Positions 1 through 11,468 of a stretch of DNA of 64,000 bases are shown here, in pieces. Location of the stretch: the NCBI GenBank assembly GCA_018806985.1, contig JADANN010000462.1:2781501-2845500 (forward strand), given 5' to 3'. The stretch comes from Angiostrongylus vasorum (Eukaryota; Nematoda; Chromadorea; Rhabditida; Metastrongylidae). Under the pieces are notes generated by a model. That model was not told the origin of the DNA. It saw only the letters and a program-made list of their open reading frames with translations, and searched no databases. Position 1 is the first letter of the stretch. Each line of letters opens with the position of its first letter. The translations under genes and the position numbers were made by a program.

Positions 1-1162
1 ACGATTAAACGATACTGTGGATCGGATTCGAGAGGGGCAGTAACATGAACCTCGTCTGTACGTTCCAATTCGGAATTTAATGTTGATATCAGCTCACGGT
101 ACCTGCATAAATAAATAAGTAGATGGCACAAAAAGCTTCGACGTGGTGTGCATGCTACCCATCGACTGTTTGCGCTTCATTCTAGCAGTGGGGTACTTGC
201 CGATGTTAAAGTGCAGTGTTTCGCGCTTTCATCCCAAAGTCCAATAACAACGACGTCGAACGGAAAACGGGCATCTAATAGAAAAACCTGTAGGAAAAAC
301 AGTAAAAATACAGGGTTTTATCTGTAAAGTGAGGTCCTCTTCGTGTCCTCGAAGCGAGAGTTCATTAGGGAAACTCCAGCGCACTAGATTAACAAATGGG
401 AACTTCATTGGTTTTACTTACAAACTTGGATGCTTGAGCGGCCCGCCTTAACTGGTTGTGTGAGCGCCAGCATAATTTTCACTTTCTCGAAGTTTTGTTG
501 GTTTCGCCATTGTGGTTCCCTGGAGTCCCGAGGTCAGCCTAGCCAAAGTCTGCCCCAGGTCGTCGCCACCACAAGCACTTGCCGTCTTTGTGAATCACAG
601 GGAAATTTGCCAGAATGCGACTAGTTTGATGCCAGGATGGTGGTCGATCCTGGTATTGGTTTACTCTTAGCTGGGCTTCCAGATGGAAACGCCGGACTTT
701 TTCTCAGCGTGAGACGCCCTGCCGGGGATGAATCACCCTGCTTTGCGTCGTAGCCCGACACCCAAGAACACCTCTCAACCATGATGACGCGTAAACCGTT
801 GGGAGACATTGGTTTTACACGTAAAACAAACAACACATAAATGATGAACTTCAACTCAATCGACTAAAACAAGTGTTGTAAAACTGACTCATCTGTTAAT
901 GTCATCTTTGCGACGTCATACACAGAATTGTAGTCACTCTTTACAGGCGCGAATTCAGATGCTTCTTCTATATCTTCTTCGCCGTTCACTATCTGATAAC
1001 ACAAAACTCAAGTACATAAGAAATGAATTTAACTAATAACTATAATGAACGAGAGATTCAAATTACATATCAAAGGACTAGTCAGCTCACTTCTATGGCT
1101 TGTTCAATATCATCAGCATCATCCTCCTCAAAATCAGCCATAAGCTCCTCGGCGAGTGACAT
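1..1162 (-). CDS. prp-31: prp-31, pre-mRNA processing factor 31 (5' part, runs off left edge)
   Basis: PRP31 is a Nop-domain protein that binds the U4 snRNA-15.5K complex and is needed to form the U4/U6.U5 tri-snRNP in the nucleus. Three exons read on the minus strand: 1091-1162 begins MSLAEELMADFEEDD, 871-992 continues IVNGEEDIEEASEF and ends in NSVYDVAKMT, and 1-102 carries YRELISTLNSELER then VTAPLESDPQYRLIV. The start MSLA(E/D)EL, the acidic N-terminus, the VYDVAK block and the (D/A)PEYR(V/L)IV block just before the Nop domain are all PRP31 features. Phases agree: the donor at 1090 is phase 0, and the donor at 870 is phase 2 with acceptor at 103-104 restoring a Leu codon. The start is the first ATG, close to an in-frame boundary. 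The Nop domain and C-terminus lie left of the window. The 768-nt intron 103-870 holds a copy of repeat family D. Confidence 0.9.
440..835 (+). repeat. Repeat family D copy inside prp-31 intron
   Basis: About 390 bp beginning ACTGGTTGTGTGAGCGCCAG and containing the blocks CTGGAGTCCCGAGGTCAGCC, GGTCGTCGCCACCAC and GTAAACCGTTGGGAG. Related copies lie at 1350-1725 (inverted), 23030-23392 (same direction) and 40460-40805 (inverted). No clear open frame or terminal inverted repeat was seen. Family identity is unknown to me. Confidence 0.75.
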
Positions 1163-1349
1163 CTTGTAAGGATATTAGAAATGACTCAGCAATTAGAGTG
1201 AAGAAGATGTTCCTATAAGAAAACAAAAAACGCATTCATATTTACCAAAAACAAAGAAAATGACCATTCAAAAGTGTTAGACTTAACCATCATGTCTTCA
1301 AACGGTGATAATACCAACTTTTATATTTTTCAGAGCTCAAGAATAAAAG

Positions 1350-1725
1350 CCTCCTCCTATCGGTTTGCCATCTCATCGTGGCCGGGAGGTGTTCCTGGAT
1401 GTCGGACTACGATGTACAGCGGGGGATTCGTCACACAGCAGGGTCTCCCAAGCTGAGAAAGAAACACGTTTCCATCTCGAAGCCTTCCTAAGAGTAGACC
1501 ATTAGCAAGATCTGTCATCGTCGTGCTATCAAACTTGTCGCATGGTGGCAAATCTCCTTCTGATCCACAAGGTCGGCGATTGCGTGTGGTGGTGACGACC
1601 TAGGGTTGACTTTTGCCAGGCTGACTTCGGGACTCCAGGGAACCACAATGGCTAAAAAAGCATAAACTCTGATAAATGGAGAGTATGCTGAGGCCTTCAT
1701 AACCATTGAGTACGGGCTGTCTAAG
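1350..1725 (-). repeat. Repeat family D copy, inverted relative to 440-835
   Basis: Reads on the plus strand TTGCCATCTCATCGTGGCCG through CCAGGGAACCACAATGG to ACCATTGAGTACGGGC. It is the reverse complement of the layout at 440-835 and parallel to the copy at 40460-40805. It lies upstream of the prp-31 start codon. Confidence 0.75.
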
Positions 1726-2289
1726 CATCCAAGTAAGTATCCGAAAACAATTATTCCATGAGATTTAGCCGCACGTCGTTATAGAAAGCTTTTCACAGGG
1801 TTTCAACAGTTTTCATAGAACAACGTAACAACTTTCGGAGAATCAACAGGTAAGGTCCAAAACTTCTTCAACAACTGACAATGACCTTTCGAACACTGGA
1901 ACGTTTGAGGACTTCAGAACATCACAGATTTCCAGGAAAGACTTTACATTCGCTCTAGAGATATACACAATTCCTACACAACCCTAGTTCGGGTTTAAAT
2001 TTATTTGGAAGTAGGACTCTAAAAAATTGAAGACGAATCAAAAAAATTTTTAAAAATTGCAACGCAAGCTCCAACCCTAAGTACCCACTATGCATCCATA
2101 ACCACCACCACAACACGTCAGGCGAGATTTCGTTTGTTCACTTGCTTTCATGTCAAGAAACAGGGATGCTAAATATGCGCCTCGACGAACCAGAAAATAA
2201 GACTTCATCCTGGTAGGACAAAGGTATTCAAATCCCTAGTCAAGTACCTATATAATTTAATGACTTCTACTCTAATTATAAATAATGAA

Positions 2290-2570
2290 AGGTAAAGCTA
2301 CCGACGTTGATTACTCGCTTAGAGATGCGCCATGCATTCAACTTCATTAAGCGTCGTTGGAGGTGATCGAATGCCTTTAATCCGGCCTTCACAGTGACTC
2401 GAGACTGCCTACCGATGTATGGAGCTAGTGTTGCTATCCTCCCATACAAGTCTGGTACCAGTATGCCGATTCCGGAGGGATGAAAAGCTTGGTGAGCCTG
2501 CTGCAAGGGAATCGATCCCATTGCTTTTTGCATGGCGCCTCCTACCACTGTGCCACACACACCCAGTAAG
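2290..2570 (-). repeat. SINE-like family A copy (tRNA-headed)
   Basis: On the minus strand this reads a tRNA-like head with a degenerate internal promoter (GGCACAGTGGT as box A, GGGATCGATTCCC as box B), then the family body (CTCACCAAGC, CGGAGTCGGC, TACCAGACTTGT, GTCATTGTAAAGGCC, TTAATGAAGTCGAATGCATG) and ends near ATCAACGCCGA. This copy is diverged and has no coding capacity. Confidence 0.75.
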
Positions 2571-3337
2571 GTTCAATATGAGCCCAAACATGTAATTCTG
2601 AATACGGGACCACTATTTCCCATTGTTTTGAAAATCTATTATCGAAGGTACCTAAAATGATGACCCATCATTAAATGTCGTATAATGTATAATAAACGCA
2701 AACAACGAAATCGCAGAACGAACCCACTGCACAATTACTGAAACTGCTTTATCATTCAAATCACAAATCCGATCTCACTATCTATACATTGTCATTAAAA
2801 GATGTAAGGCAACTTCTCAAATGAAATATTAAAGTACTTAACCCTTAGGGATCAGTGAAGAGGTGACTTTAAGAAATATTTACAAACGAACCAGCTAATA
2901 TATTGGAGAGCAAAAGACTTTGGATGTGAATAATGTGGGACGAATTTAACTAATCAATTGACCAGCAACCTCTAGGCAATATGCATAACTATACATCTGC
3001 AACGAAAAAGCATGGAAACGTAAAAACTCTAGTTGAAGTAGGACTGCACAAATGAGATAACACAGAAATAAGACCAAAGACGTAAAGGCGGGTTATGATT
3101 CTGCAGCCTGGAATACAGAAGGACGCCTAACCCACCAATGTTTACGACCAGGGGATGATGAGCTGACCCGATGCTTCGAGTATTAAGAAATGTCTATAAA
3201 CCAACAGCGAGGAAACACTGGAGAAATACACAAACCGTAGTTAGTCGAGCAGTAAGCGCGAACCTCGTTATCACTTCGAAAAATGAGAAATTACTTGGAA
3301 GATCTTAAACACTGCTATTACATGCAATATTGAAGAC

Positions 3338-6300
3338 TCATTGAGTGTACTGCCAGATGTCTTTTTCTGTACCTTCTTGGCAGTGTTTTAACAACACAAG
3401 TCGACGCTGATCAACGTAACGATAGTTGTCTTGCACCTGAAACGTTTATTTACTTGAATAGTTTCACAATGCTTGAACACACTGGTGGCGCATCTTAACA
3501 ATTTGTTAGGGCGCCAACACAAATTCCATTTGACAGACATCTAGTTATAAGTTCCTGCATTATTAAACAAGCAAGAGGTTTGCAACCTTTTTTTATTCTG
3601 GTAACGCTTCGACGTTTTCCATATTCTTCAGTGCCCGAATGATCCGAATCGATTGTCCACAGGTGGTCGTCCGTGCGATGTGGGTGTTCGTTTCGCACCG
3701 AATCGAATGTTCACTTGAGCTGAGTACCGCTCGGATTAAGTACCCTCTCTCGACGGTGTCGTCTGTACAGTACAGGTGATGACCTTTTGCCGCCATCCAG
3801 TATTATCCACTTTCTTAGCGGCAATGTGTCTTGTGTAGTAGTCGGTGTTACCCGGCACACAGCATAGTAATATTTCTCAAAACCGACCTGTGGAGCATCG
3901 ACCTGGATCATTCCGGCTATCAAGAAGATGAAGAAGTCGAAACGTTCACCTCAATCAACTGTGCTCCCATGAGTCGTTAACTAACTTGAGCAGGCGCCAG
4001 TGAACCTTCCATCTCTCCCTGTCACCTGCAAGAGCAGCCCGGTGGGTTCTGCTCGCCCTGGAGACTCCTTGAGTATTACATCTTTCTTCTAGAATTTTCG
4101 TGAAGAACTCTGACCATCCAATCGGTGTTCCTACTACTGTACGTTTGACTCGCCAAGGAATTCAGTCGCTAACGGTTCTTATTCATCAGTTGTAGTTCGT
4201 ATGCATTACGTGTATTGCGAAAGTTATTTTCGAGAATTTCGTCCTTTCGACTGCTTGTTCTATAACGCAGAGTGACCTTTTACCATGATTATGTTGCGAC
4301 CAGCAATCCAAGAAACTATTGACTATTGATGCCGATGTCAAATAAAGTTGGTTTTTAGAGAGATATTCACCTAGTTGGGCCAGATTTTTTCGTTGTCCGT
4401 GCCGTTATAGCCTTGCCATGGGCTCCCCAAATCACTGTTGTCGCCGGCATGGACTGGAGAGAAAATTGACGCATTGTGGTTTTCTTATGAGTTAGTGAAC
4501 TTTATCACAGGTTTACCGTTAGTTTTGGATAACACAGCTGGTGACTAAAATGCTACCCACTTGAAGCTCGTTAGCGAGAAAAAGAGATTTGTAACTTTGA
4601 AATCGTCAACAACTATAATAAGTGTTTACATGTCTTAGTACGAAAACCTTTCAACGGCGGATAAATTTGTTTTGTATAGCATAACAAAGGAATGGAGCAT
4701 AATAATGAACTAAACCTTCTGCTTCAAGGTGATTAGATTTTCATTCTCAAGATCACGTTCAAGGAACTGTGAAAGTTGTTCAGTTGCCATCTCAAGATCC
4801 TAAAAAACACAGTCGCAAAAATAAAAAAAAACATAGCCGTAAAAATGCGAGAGAAAACTGGGAATAAAAAATAACCCTCTGATTCCCTTCAAAAATCTCA
4901 GCATGGTTATCGCGTTTGAGGTAATATGCAAATGCGTAAGTGTACATGAGTGTTCTGCGACACTCTGACAGAACGTCCACTGCCTTCCTCAAAAACTGTA
5001 CCTAAATGTTACACAACTGGGTTCAGTAAAGTGAGATTATAATAAAACCACAACCAATCCACAAAAGAAACCATGTTAATAAGCAAACCTCGATCCAGGA
5101 CATTGATTGCAGCTGCATCTGCTCCATCTTTCCTTTCACAGTGGCATATAACTAAAATAAAATGACAAAGAATGGCCAAATATTGGATAAACCACAATAC
5201 AAAAAGGTCGAAAAAAATATATAACTTGTTTTCCAATTTCAAACTCTGTTGATGATTCATGAAACGATTATAGTAGTGAAGATAGCGCTGGAGATTAGCA
5301 CGAGAAAGCTCTTGTGCATCACGCGCCTGTTTTGCACGTGAATCATCATACCTGAACATTTTACTAACGTTACAGGACCGAATGTTAATTGAAACGCTGT
5401 TAACTAAATAAATTAATTAACTAGGCGACAAGTACCTATTGCAATTATACCAACTGCTTCCATGTGGTTCCCAAGGACCCAGACAAATCCAGCAAAACTC
5501 CATGCGGCAAGCGGTGTTTTTGCAAACCATGTGATTGCAACCTCCATCCTTTTCGATTGTAACCTGGAAGGAATCGAAATTGAAAGCATTCCAATGTTTG
5601 AAGCTGTAATTCTTTAAAATAATATGTATACCTGACACTTTGGACATTCCTTTGTGTTAGCGTTGATCCAGTTACTCGTTTCGGAATCATCACTGCATTT
5701 TTTCAGCCATAACTTTAAAAGACGACAATTTACAGGTTCATGCCATTCATGAGCACATCCAAAACAAAATCGCATAGAGCATGCACAAACAACAGGTCGT
5801 GGCTCCGAATACCCTACCTGGAAAAGAAACAAATCAGCAAAGACGCAATCGCACACTGGAACAAAATATAGAAACAAACAGATGGAAAAACTAAAACTCG
5901 TTAGAGCACTCCTCTAGGTACACATAGGCACGAAAGCTCAACGGTAATGATTTTGAAGTGACTGTGCGGATCTTGGAGTAGGAATCAAAAACATCAACGC
6001 GCAAGACCCTTGAGGCGTTTTCGATAAATTTCAAAAATCTAAAGATGAACCGGAAAGGCGAATGCCTCACTACCACACGTGATCTGGCGCCTTATTTCAA
6101 AATGACTTTTTGACCGGTGGATGATGGGTCTCGCTCGCCGTCTCACGTGAACAATACGCGAGCAGTCCCACTGATAACAGCAAGGTGAGTAGTCTTTTTG
6201 ATCAAAATGGCGTCTACTTAAAAGTTCGATCTTCATTAATACTTTAGCCTTTTTGTTCCAATGAATAATTAAAGTATTCTCATATAAAATACGTCCAGGT

Positions 6301-9300
6301 TCTGAGGAAGGCGAAATCGCCGAAACGTCAGTCATCGACCAACAACACTAACAGCAACGACAACAACAATGACAACGATAACGAAGAGCTACACCGATCT
6401 CGCACTGGCTCAACAAGATCTGTTTACAAGATCATATAAATAAATGTAGCAACAAATCTTCCCAAATAAGATACATAAAAAGAACTGGTTAAAACACTCA
6501 TTTTCGCTAAATTCGTAAAATCTACTTTTTAACGGGTCCAAAGTTCTGCACTTTCTCCAAAAGAATGCAAAACTGCAAAAAAAACAGCAGTGGTGGCAAT
6601 ATCAGATGAATTTCCCACGGATACGTCAAAATTCTGTGGATGACATGAGTTACACATGACTCATGTCACTTAGTAACTGAACTTTAACATACTGACGACA
6701 AAAAAGTCATTAGTGGCTTAATCCCGTTAAGAAATTGCGCATTACAACTCTAAACAATCACGTATCAGCTCTTGTTGAGTTTCAGCAGTTGGAATACAAA
6801 CCAATAGAATGTACAAATCCTTCCCAACGAGATGCAACCTTTCTTATTTTATATCAAAAGATCTCTGGATTTCTAACAGACCATATATCATTCTTTTCTT
6901 CGCTTTTTTTTCTTCAAAGCTCATTTTTCGCATAACGAAAGATCTAACAAGCAAGATTTCATGCAGTAAAACGCGATGGTGTTTCACCATGCACAACGGA
7001 TGTTTCCAGTTATGGCCCTGCCGTTAGTCAATGATTCACACCACTACGGCGATGAAGCAAATCCTCTCTCATAAGTAAATTAAGTCCTTATCTGTTCCAT
7101 TCGATTACCTACGGAAAAATAAGTAGTATTCAAAGAAAATTACGCGCTAATTTCCTTGACAACACAAAACTTTTTCACCACTTTTTTGTTAACGCACATC
7201 TCTGGAATAACAAAGCGATTGAACAAGTGGGATTTCGTATAATGCGACAACGATGATCCGAGACGATGAGCACTTATTTCAATGCATAAGGTGCGAAAAT
7301 AATGATTGCTTACAGCTTTAACCATACATTCTTCAGGATAGCCACCTACACGTTCTGGTGACAGATTTGGCCTCACGTAAAACGTCTGCGTTAGCAGATG
7401 GGAATGATTCATGAGTCAAAGAATACGCACCTCGAACGTCATCACTTTCCACGCAGATGATAACCATTGCAACAGAAAGACACGAATGAAGGCTAAGCAG
7501 CGCTCGCACTACTCTTGAAAACCGGTCATCCATCCATCCATCCAATGGGAATCTTAGCTCAACTGACTGCAGTAAAAAATCGTTAGAAACCATGGATCTC
7601 TTGCTAGACGATACAAGTTCTCTAATGATGCTGAGATTTTTGCAAAACTCCGGACCGCAGGTGTCTGCGGTGGGTAACGAACGCGCTATTGTCCTTTCCG
7701 GGGAGTAACGCGTTCACCACCACACCATGCGGGTCCTTCGTTTCGCCTGTCTCTCAGCTAGTCCTATCGATCTTTTGCCGTCAGCAATCACCCATCAGCG
7801 GGATTGATCTGGGGAGCAATTATGTGAGTAATTATAGGAGTGAAAGAGACAAAGAACACCATCAAACAAGAACACAACACTGGCCCATCTTAACGCCGCA
7901 CCAGGAACCTGTTCGCAACATAAAAATGATGAAAAACATGACTCGGTGCTACTGACGGCGCAGCAGACTAGGAGATGCTGAGATCATCCCCTATCAAACA
8001 ACTGAAAGAAGGAATATGATGTCCCCCATCAACAATAGAAGATCAAAGGTTCCGCTAAACACGATTATATTTTAAGAATCATGTGGCTCAGGCAAGGAAA
8101 GCGTCCAAATGACAACCGGTGGACAGGAACCATTAGCGATTAGCTTCCCAGAATTTAAAGCTCCCAAAAAAAAAAAACCCCCCCTCGAAACGATGATGAT
8201 TATACTTCACGAAAAAAAGCCGAAGAAAAACACGATGCTCAGCGATTCTAAAGATAAAGCAGAATTCAATACAGCTTCCTTGAACGCCAAAGCGACAAAG
8301 GAAGACTAAACTGTGGCTGGCACACGCGAGTCACTCAATGCTCAAATGGAAAATAGGTCATAATTTTCAACAAATTGACGCGAAAACCGGGTTTAGAAAC
8401 GCATTTATTTTCAGGTTTCTACCTGAATGAGACTCAAGAAGTTAGCATACATCTCCCTAATAAATCGTAAAGGAGAGCGTTAGGCGTTCGCCAATCCCTT
8501 GGAATATACTATGAACTCAATTCCATTAACTATTACGAAGGCAACAAAATGCACAGTTCGTCTAGGCACTGGCTCATCAAAGGTAAAGGATCGATAAAGA
8601 GACTCCGCATATACTTCAAGGAACCTCTAAGCACTGAGCTACAATAGCCCGATTATGTTGTAAAAAATAAAGGAATAAAGCTGTGATGGAATGTTCGATG
8701 TATTCGACTTCATAAAGCATCAATAGAAATGACCGAACGCATATCTGGCCTACATGGACTTGGCCTACCTATGGATAATCTCAGTGTTGCTATCCTCTCA
8801 AATAAGTCTGGTACCGATTTGCTGACCCTGGAATAATGGAAAGCATGGTGAGTCCGAGGCGAGCTTCAAACTAATGACCACGTATGTATTGCAAAGCACA
8901 TCTAATCACTGTTCTACACATGCCTACCCACTTATACTAAGTGAACAGGAAGGAATACTATCTAGTAAATCGAAAATTAGCACTGCAACCTCATAAAATT
9001 GTCAGCTAAGTCCAATACGGTCAGATATAGACAAGCCCTTAAAACAGCAAAGCGGCGCAGCATCAAGGAGGGTCGATAACAAAAATTGCTCTATAAAAAC
9101 GTGGTAAAAAAAAAGGGGACGACATGCTTATTGAAGGCAATCTCCGTCAGATGCTAAAAGTGAACCTACTATTAATGTTTAACACGAGCAATTAGTACAC
9201 CGATAACTTAAAACTCCATGAATTTTAACAGCCATGAACTCATATTATCAATTTTTTTTTGAACGAACGTATTAAATGAGAAACAATAAAACTCTAGGAC

Positions 9301-11468
9301 CTCAACTTTGAGCGCTTTTCCACAATCAAGACCAGGACACCACCTCAGCAGACGGTTTCCTTCCACAAAGCTATTAATCTTTAGACGCTGGTACGCATTG
9401 CGAACAGCTTCGCTTTGGATATATTGCATGACCTTCTCGTCTTGGATTAGCAATTGACATCCATTGAAAATGCACTGTATTTCACTAGTTGCGTCGTTCA
9501 TAATCTAGAACAGGACAGAATTCATAAACTAGAAGATCGTGCAACAATAAACGCTCACATCTCGCTATGGCTTAATACCTTTGTGTTAAGATACATTTGC
9601 CAACAATAAGAGCACGCCCAGTGGTGACAATCCAGACCACCAAGAAGAGCCGTGTTGCAGCAAATATCGCATTCACCAACCGAAGAAGTTGGAGGTGGGG
9701 CAGGTTTACGTGGAAGAACCTGTGCTTTTCGGAGAAAGGCATCTGTATCCGGATTTTCATAATACCTATAAGACATCCAAATGAACATATTATAGGTGGG
9801 CATAAATCAATAGACGTCACAGAAATTTTTTAAACAGACATGCGTTGAAAAAAATTTTTCCCTTCAAAAAACTACGGCTAGGATTCACACTGTTAGCGAC
9901 GCAAGAACATGTCATATCAGCTTAAACAATTTTTGTTCATGAGAGTGGATATAGTGAGCTAAAAAACCTTAATTTCCTCTCACTACAATCATTGTATTTT
10001 CTAGCGCAGAAGGAACTAACCTTTCTAACAAGCTCTCTTTGTTCCAGTTAAACTTGTGAAGAAGTATACGGCAATGCCCACGACCAATTCTAAGAATGGC
10101 TGACACTTCGTCGATAATCTCAGCCATCTCACGAGCCAGATCATCCAGTGTCATAACCTAGATAACTACAACAAATCTTCAATGTAGTACTTGCTTTAAG
10201 ACATAAGATGAATCCTTCTACCATTTTTATACCATTACCACTCAAATCCGAAGAGTACGCCATGTGTTGCACCTATTTACTGGTCTGGAGATATTAGCAG
10301 CATAACATATTGACATAAAGGATAAATAAAGGATAGGGCTCTCGGCGTTGATCAATCCCTGAGAGATACACCATGCATTCGACTTCATTAAGCATCGTTG
10401 GAGGTGAATGGATGCATATCTGGCCTTTATAATGACTCGCGCTGGCCCACCGATGTATCGAGCCAGTGTTACTATCCCCCCCAGACAAGTCTGGTAACAA
10501 TACAATTTGCCGACCCCGGAGGGATGGAGGGCTTGGTGAGCCACGGATGCGGGGATCGATCCGATGTGTTTGTTGCAGGGCGCCTCCGACTAATGCGCGC
10601 CCCCCAGTGATAACTCATAACACAAATAAATCAGTAGGTAGTAATTTGTATGGGAATCGATCTTATTCACTTATAAAGGAAGTCCACAGTGCTTTATATG
10701 ACAGAAAATCATTTACAAAAGGCCTTTTAACTCCTCAGTCTATTTATCACCCCATAAAACCATTAACAGATTGATTTTCATCAAAGTAACAACGCTTCAT
10801 AGAACAAATGGGTGAAGGATTGTGGCTAACGACGCCAGTGTGACTCCAAATGGCTTACCTTTTTTCAGCAAACGAAAAAAATAACTAGATCGAAGTGAAA
10901 TCATAACGACAAATTTTAAAGAAAACCTTAGCATCGAGATTGGGAGTCTCCTTCAGAACTTCTCGACTCGAATCCTCTTGTTCCATAGCGATTCCATCAT
11001 CATCGCTAACAGCCTGAACAACAAAAAAAAATTCTATATGAATAAGAGGCGGCAGGAAGCTTACATTTTGATAAGAACTGTCGACTACAGAACTGAACTC
11101 GTCGGACCCAACTTTATCACGTTCGCTTGCATTCGACGAATAACAGTTTTCAGTTTTCATAGCACCCGACACGAACAAACGAGAATTCAAATTGAGGCAT
11201 ACACCCAAAAAAAAACAACCGCAGCCAGTATCACTAACAGCAACTGGTAACTATGACAGTAGTCATGATAGTATGGGGTTTGTGGTTATACAGCGGTGCA
11301 AAATAACCATTACACTTTGCTAATTGGATCTCGTAGAACTTAATCGTTAGCGTCCCATTAACAAAGTGTTCAAAACGATGACTATAAGTTCGGAAAGCTC
11401 ACCTCATCGTCCAACTCACTACCGGAATCCGTGTTGTACTGGAAATCGTCGTCGTATTCCTCCGCCAT
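3338..11468 (-). CDS. ari-1: ari-1, Ariadne-type RBR E3 ubiquitin-protein ligase
   Basis: RBR ligases take ubiquitin from E2 onto a cysteine in the third (Rcat) domain and then pass it to substrate; Ariadne-1 works with neddylated cullin-RING ligases. Exons read as 11403-11468 ([20 protein letters not shown]), a poorly bounded exon ending at 11065, 10927-11013, 10021-10157, 9579-9765, 9301-9504, 5632-5817, 5436-5563, ~5225-5351, 5089-5151, 4876-5001, 4716-4799 and 3338-3436 (stop). The UBA-like block [17 protein letters not shown] is followed by RING1 ([14 protein letters not shown]), IBR ([20 protein letters not shown]) and Rcat ([14 protein letters not shown] with the expected catalytic Cys). 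The Ariadne domain holds [37 protein letters not shown] and [20 protein letters not shown], and the C-terminus ends DIWQYTQ. Phases match at the bounded junctions except the intron 5152-5224, described separately. The family is certain; the extreme N-terminus (second exon acceptor) is unresolved. Confidence 0.92.
3590..3960. repeat. Fold-back-type element remnant
   Basis: Contains GGTAACGCTTCGACGTTTTC at the left and GATGAAGAAGTCGAAACGTT at the right, an approximate inverted relation, with CCGAATGATCCGAATCGATT between. The same arrangement (GATCCGGATCATCGGCTCTG, GAAGATGTCGAAACGTTTGC) appears at 33050-33640, so both belong to one repeat lineage. It lies in the last intron of ari-1. Confidence 0.5.
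3950..4290 (-). pseudogene. 3' remnant of an RTE-type non-LTR retrotransposon
   Basis: On the minus strand the frame reads [10 protein letters not shown] then [20 protein letters not shown] and [10 protein letters not shown]. This matches the very C-terminus of RTE-type polyproteins abundant in hookworms, which has the layout (W)SDFF-K-LKE followed by RTHWATLARDRDKW-YWRPL. Only the end of the element is present and it is interrupted. It lies within the last intron of ari-1. Confidence 0.7.
6040..6360. repeat. Fold-back/MITE-like remnant with GGCGAAATCGCC core
   Basis: Right end reads TCTGAGGAAGGCGAAATCGC followed by CGAAACGTCAGTCATCGACC. This core recurs with variation at 18940, 27560, 28070, 34795, 35405 and 39980, always near the end of a fold-back element. 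The following stretch 6345-6390 is CAA/GACAA-rich. Confidence 0.55.
7618..7850 (-). repeat. SINE-like family C copy (tRNA-headed)
   Basis: On the minus strand: GAAACGAAGGACCCGCATGG, TGGTGGTGAACGCG, AAAGG.CAATAGCGCGTTCG (box B-like), CACCGCAGACACCTGCGGTC and the tail TTTTGCAAAAATCTCAGCAT. It matches copies at 16325-16470, 27150-27265, 33700-33925, 42765-42985 and 43035-43175. Confidence 0.75.
8690..8925 (-). repeat. SINE-like family A copy, diverged
   Basis: Contains CGACTTCATAAAGCATCAAT, TTGCTATCCTCTCAAATAAG, TCTGGTACCGATTTGC and the degenerate head near 8925. It is strongly diverged from the better copies at 10325-10605 and 16935-17230. Confidence 0.6.
10325..10605 (-). repeat. SINE-like family A copy
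   Basis: Well preserved: CTCTCGGCGTTGATCAATCC, ATGCATTCGACTTCATTAAG, TGGCCTTTATAATGACTCGC, AGACAAGTCTGGTAACAATA, GGATGGAGGGCTTGGTGAGC, GGGATCGATCC and GGGCGCCTCCGAC read in order on the plus strand, the reverse of the element. It sits inside an ari-1 intron. Confidence 0.85.

Larger units (their letters stand above)
1163..3337. other. Intergenic gap between ari-1 and prp-31
   Basis: 2.2 kb separating the stop codon of ari-1 from the start codon of prp-31, both on the minus strand. It contains an inverted copy of repeat D (1350-1725) and a family A SINE-like copy (about 2290-2570). I see no further coding exon. Confidence 0.6.
5818..9300. other. Long ari-1 intron filled with repeats
   Basis: 3.5-kb intron between the exon ending GKALKVE and the exon beginning VGYSEPRPV. 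It holds a fold-back-like segment (6040-6360), a family C copy (7618-7850), a family A copy (8690-8925), a short (CATC)n tract near 7530 and A-rich runs near 8167 and 9106. Short open frames here, such as one at 8109-8309, show no family features and I treat them as chance. Confidence 0.7.

Noticed and set aside
8109..8309. 66-codon Lys-rich plus-strand frame
   Set aside because: Lies in an ari-1 intron, low complexity, no family features; likely chance.
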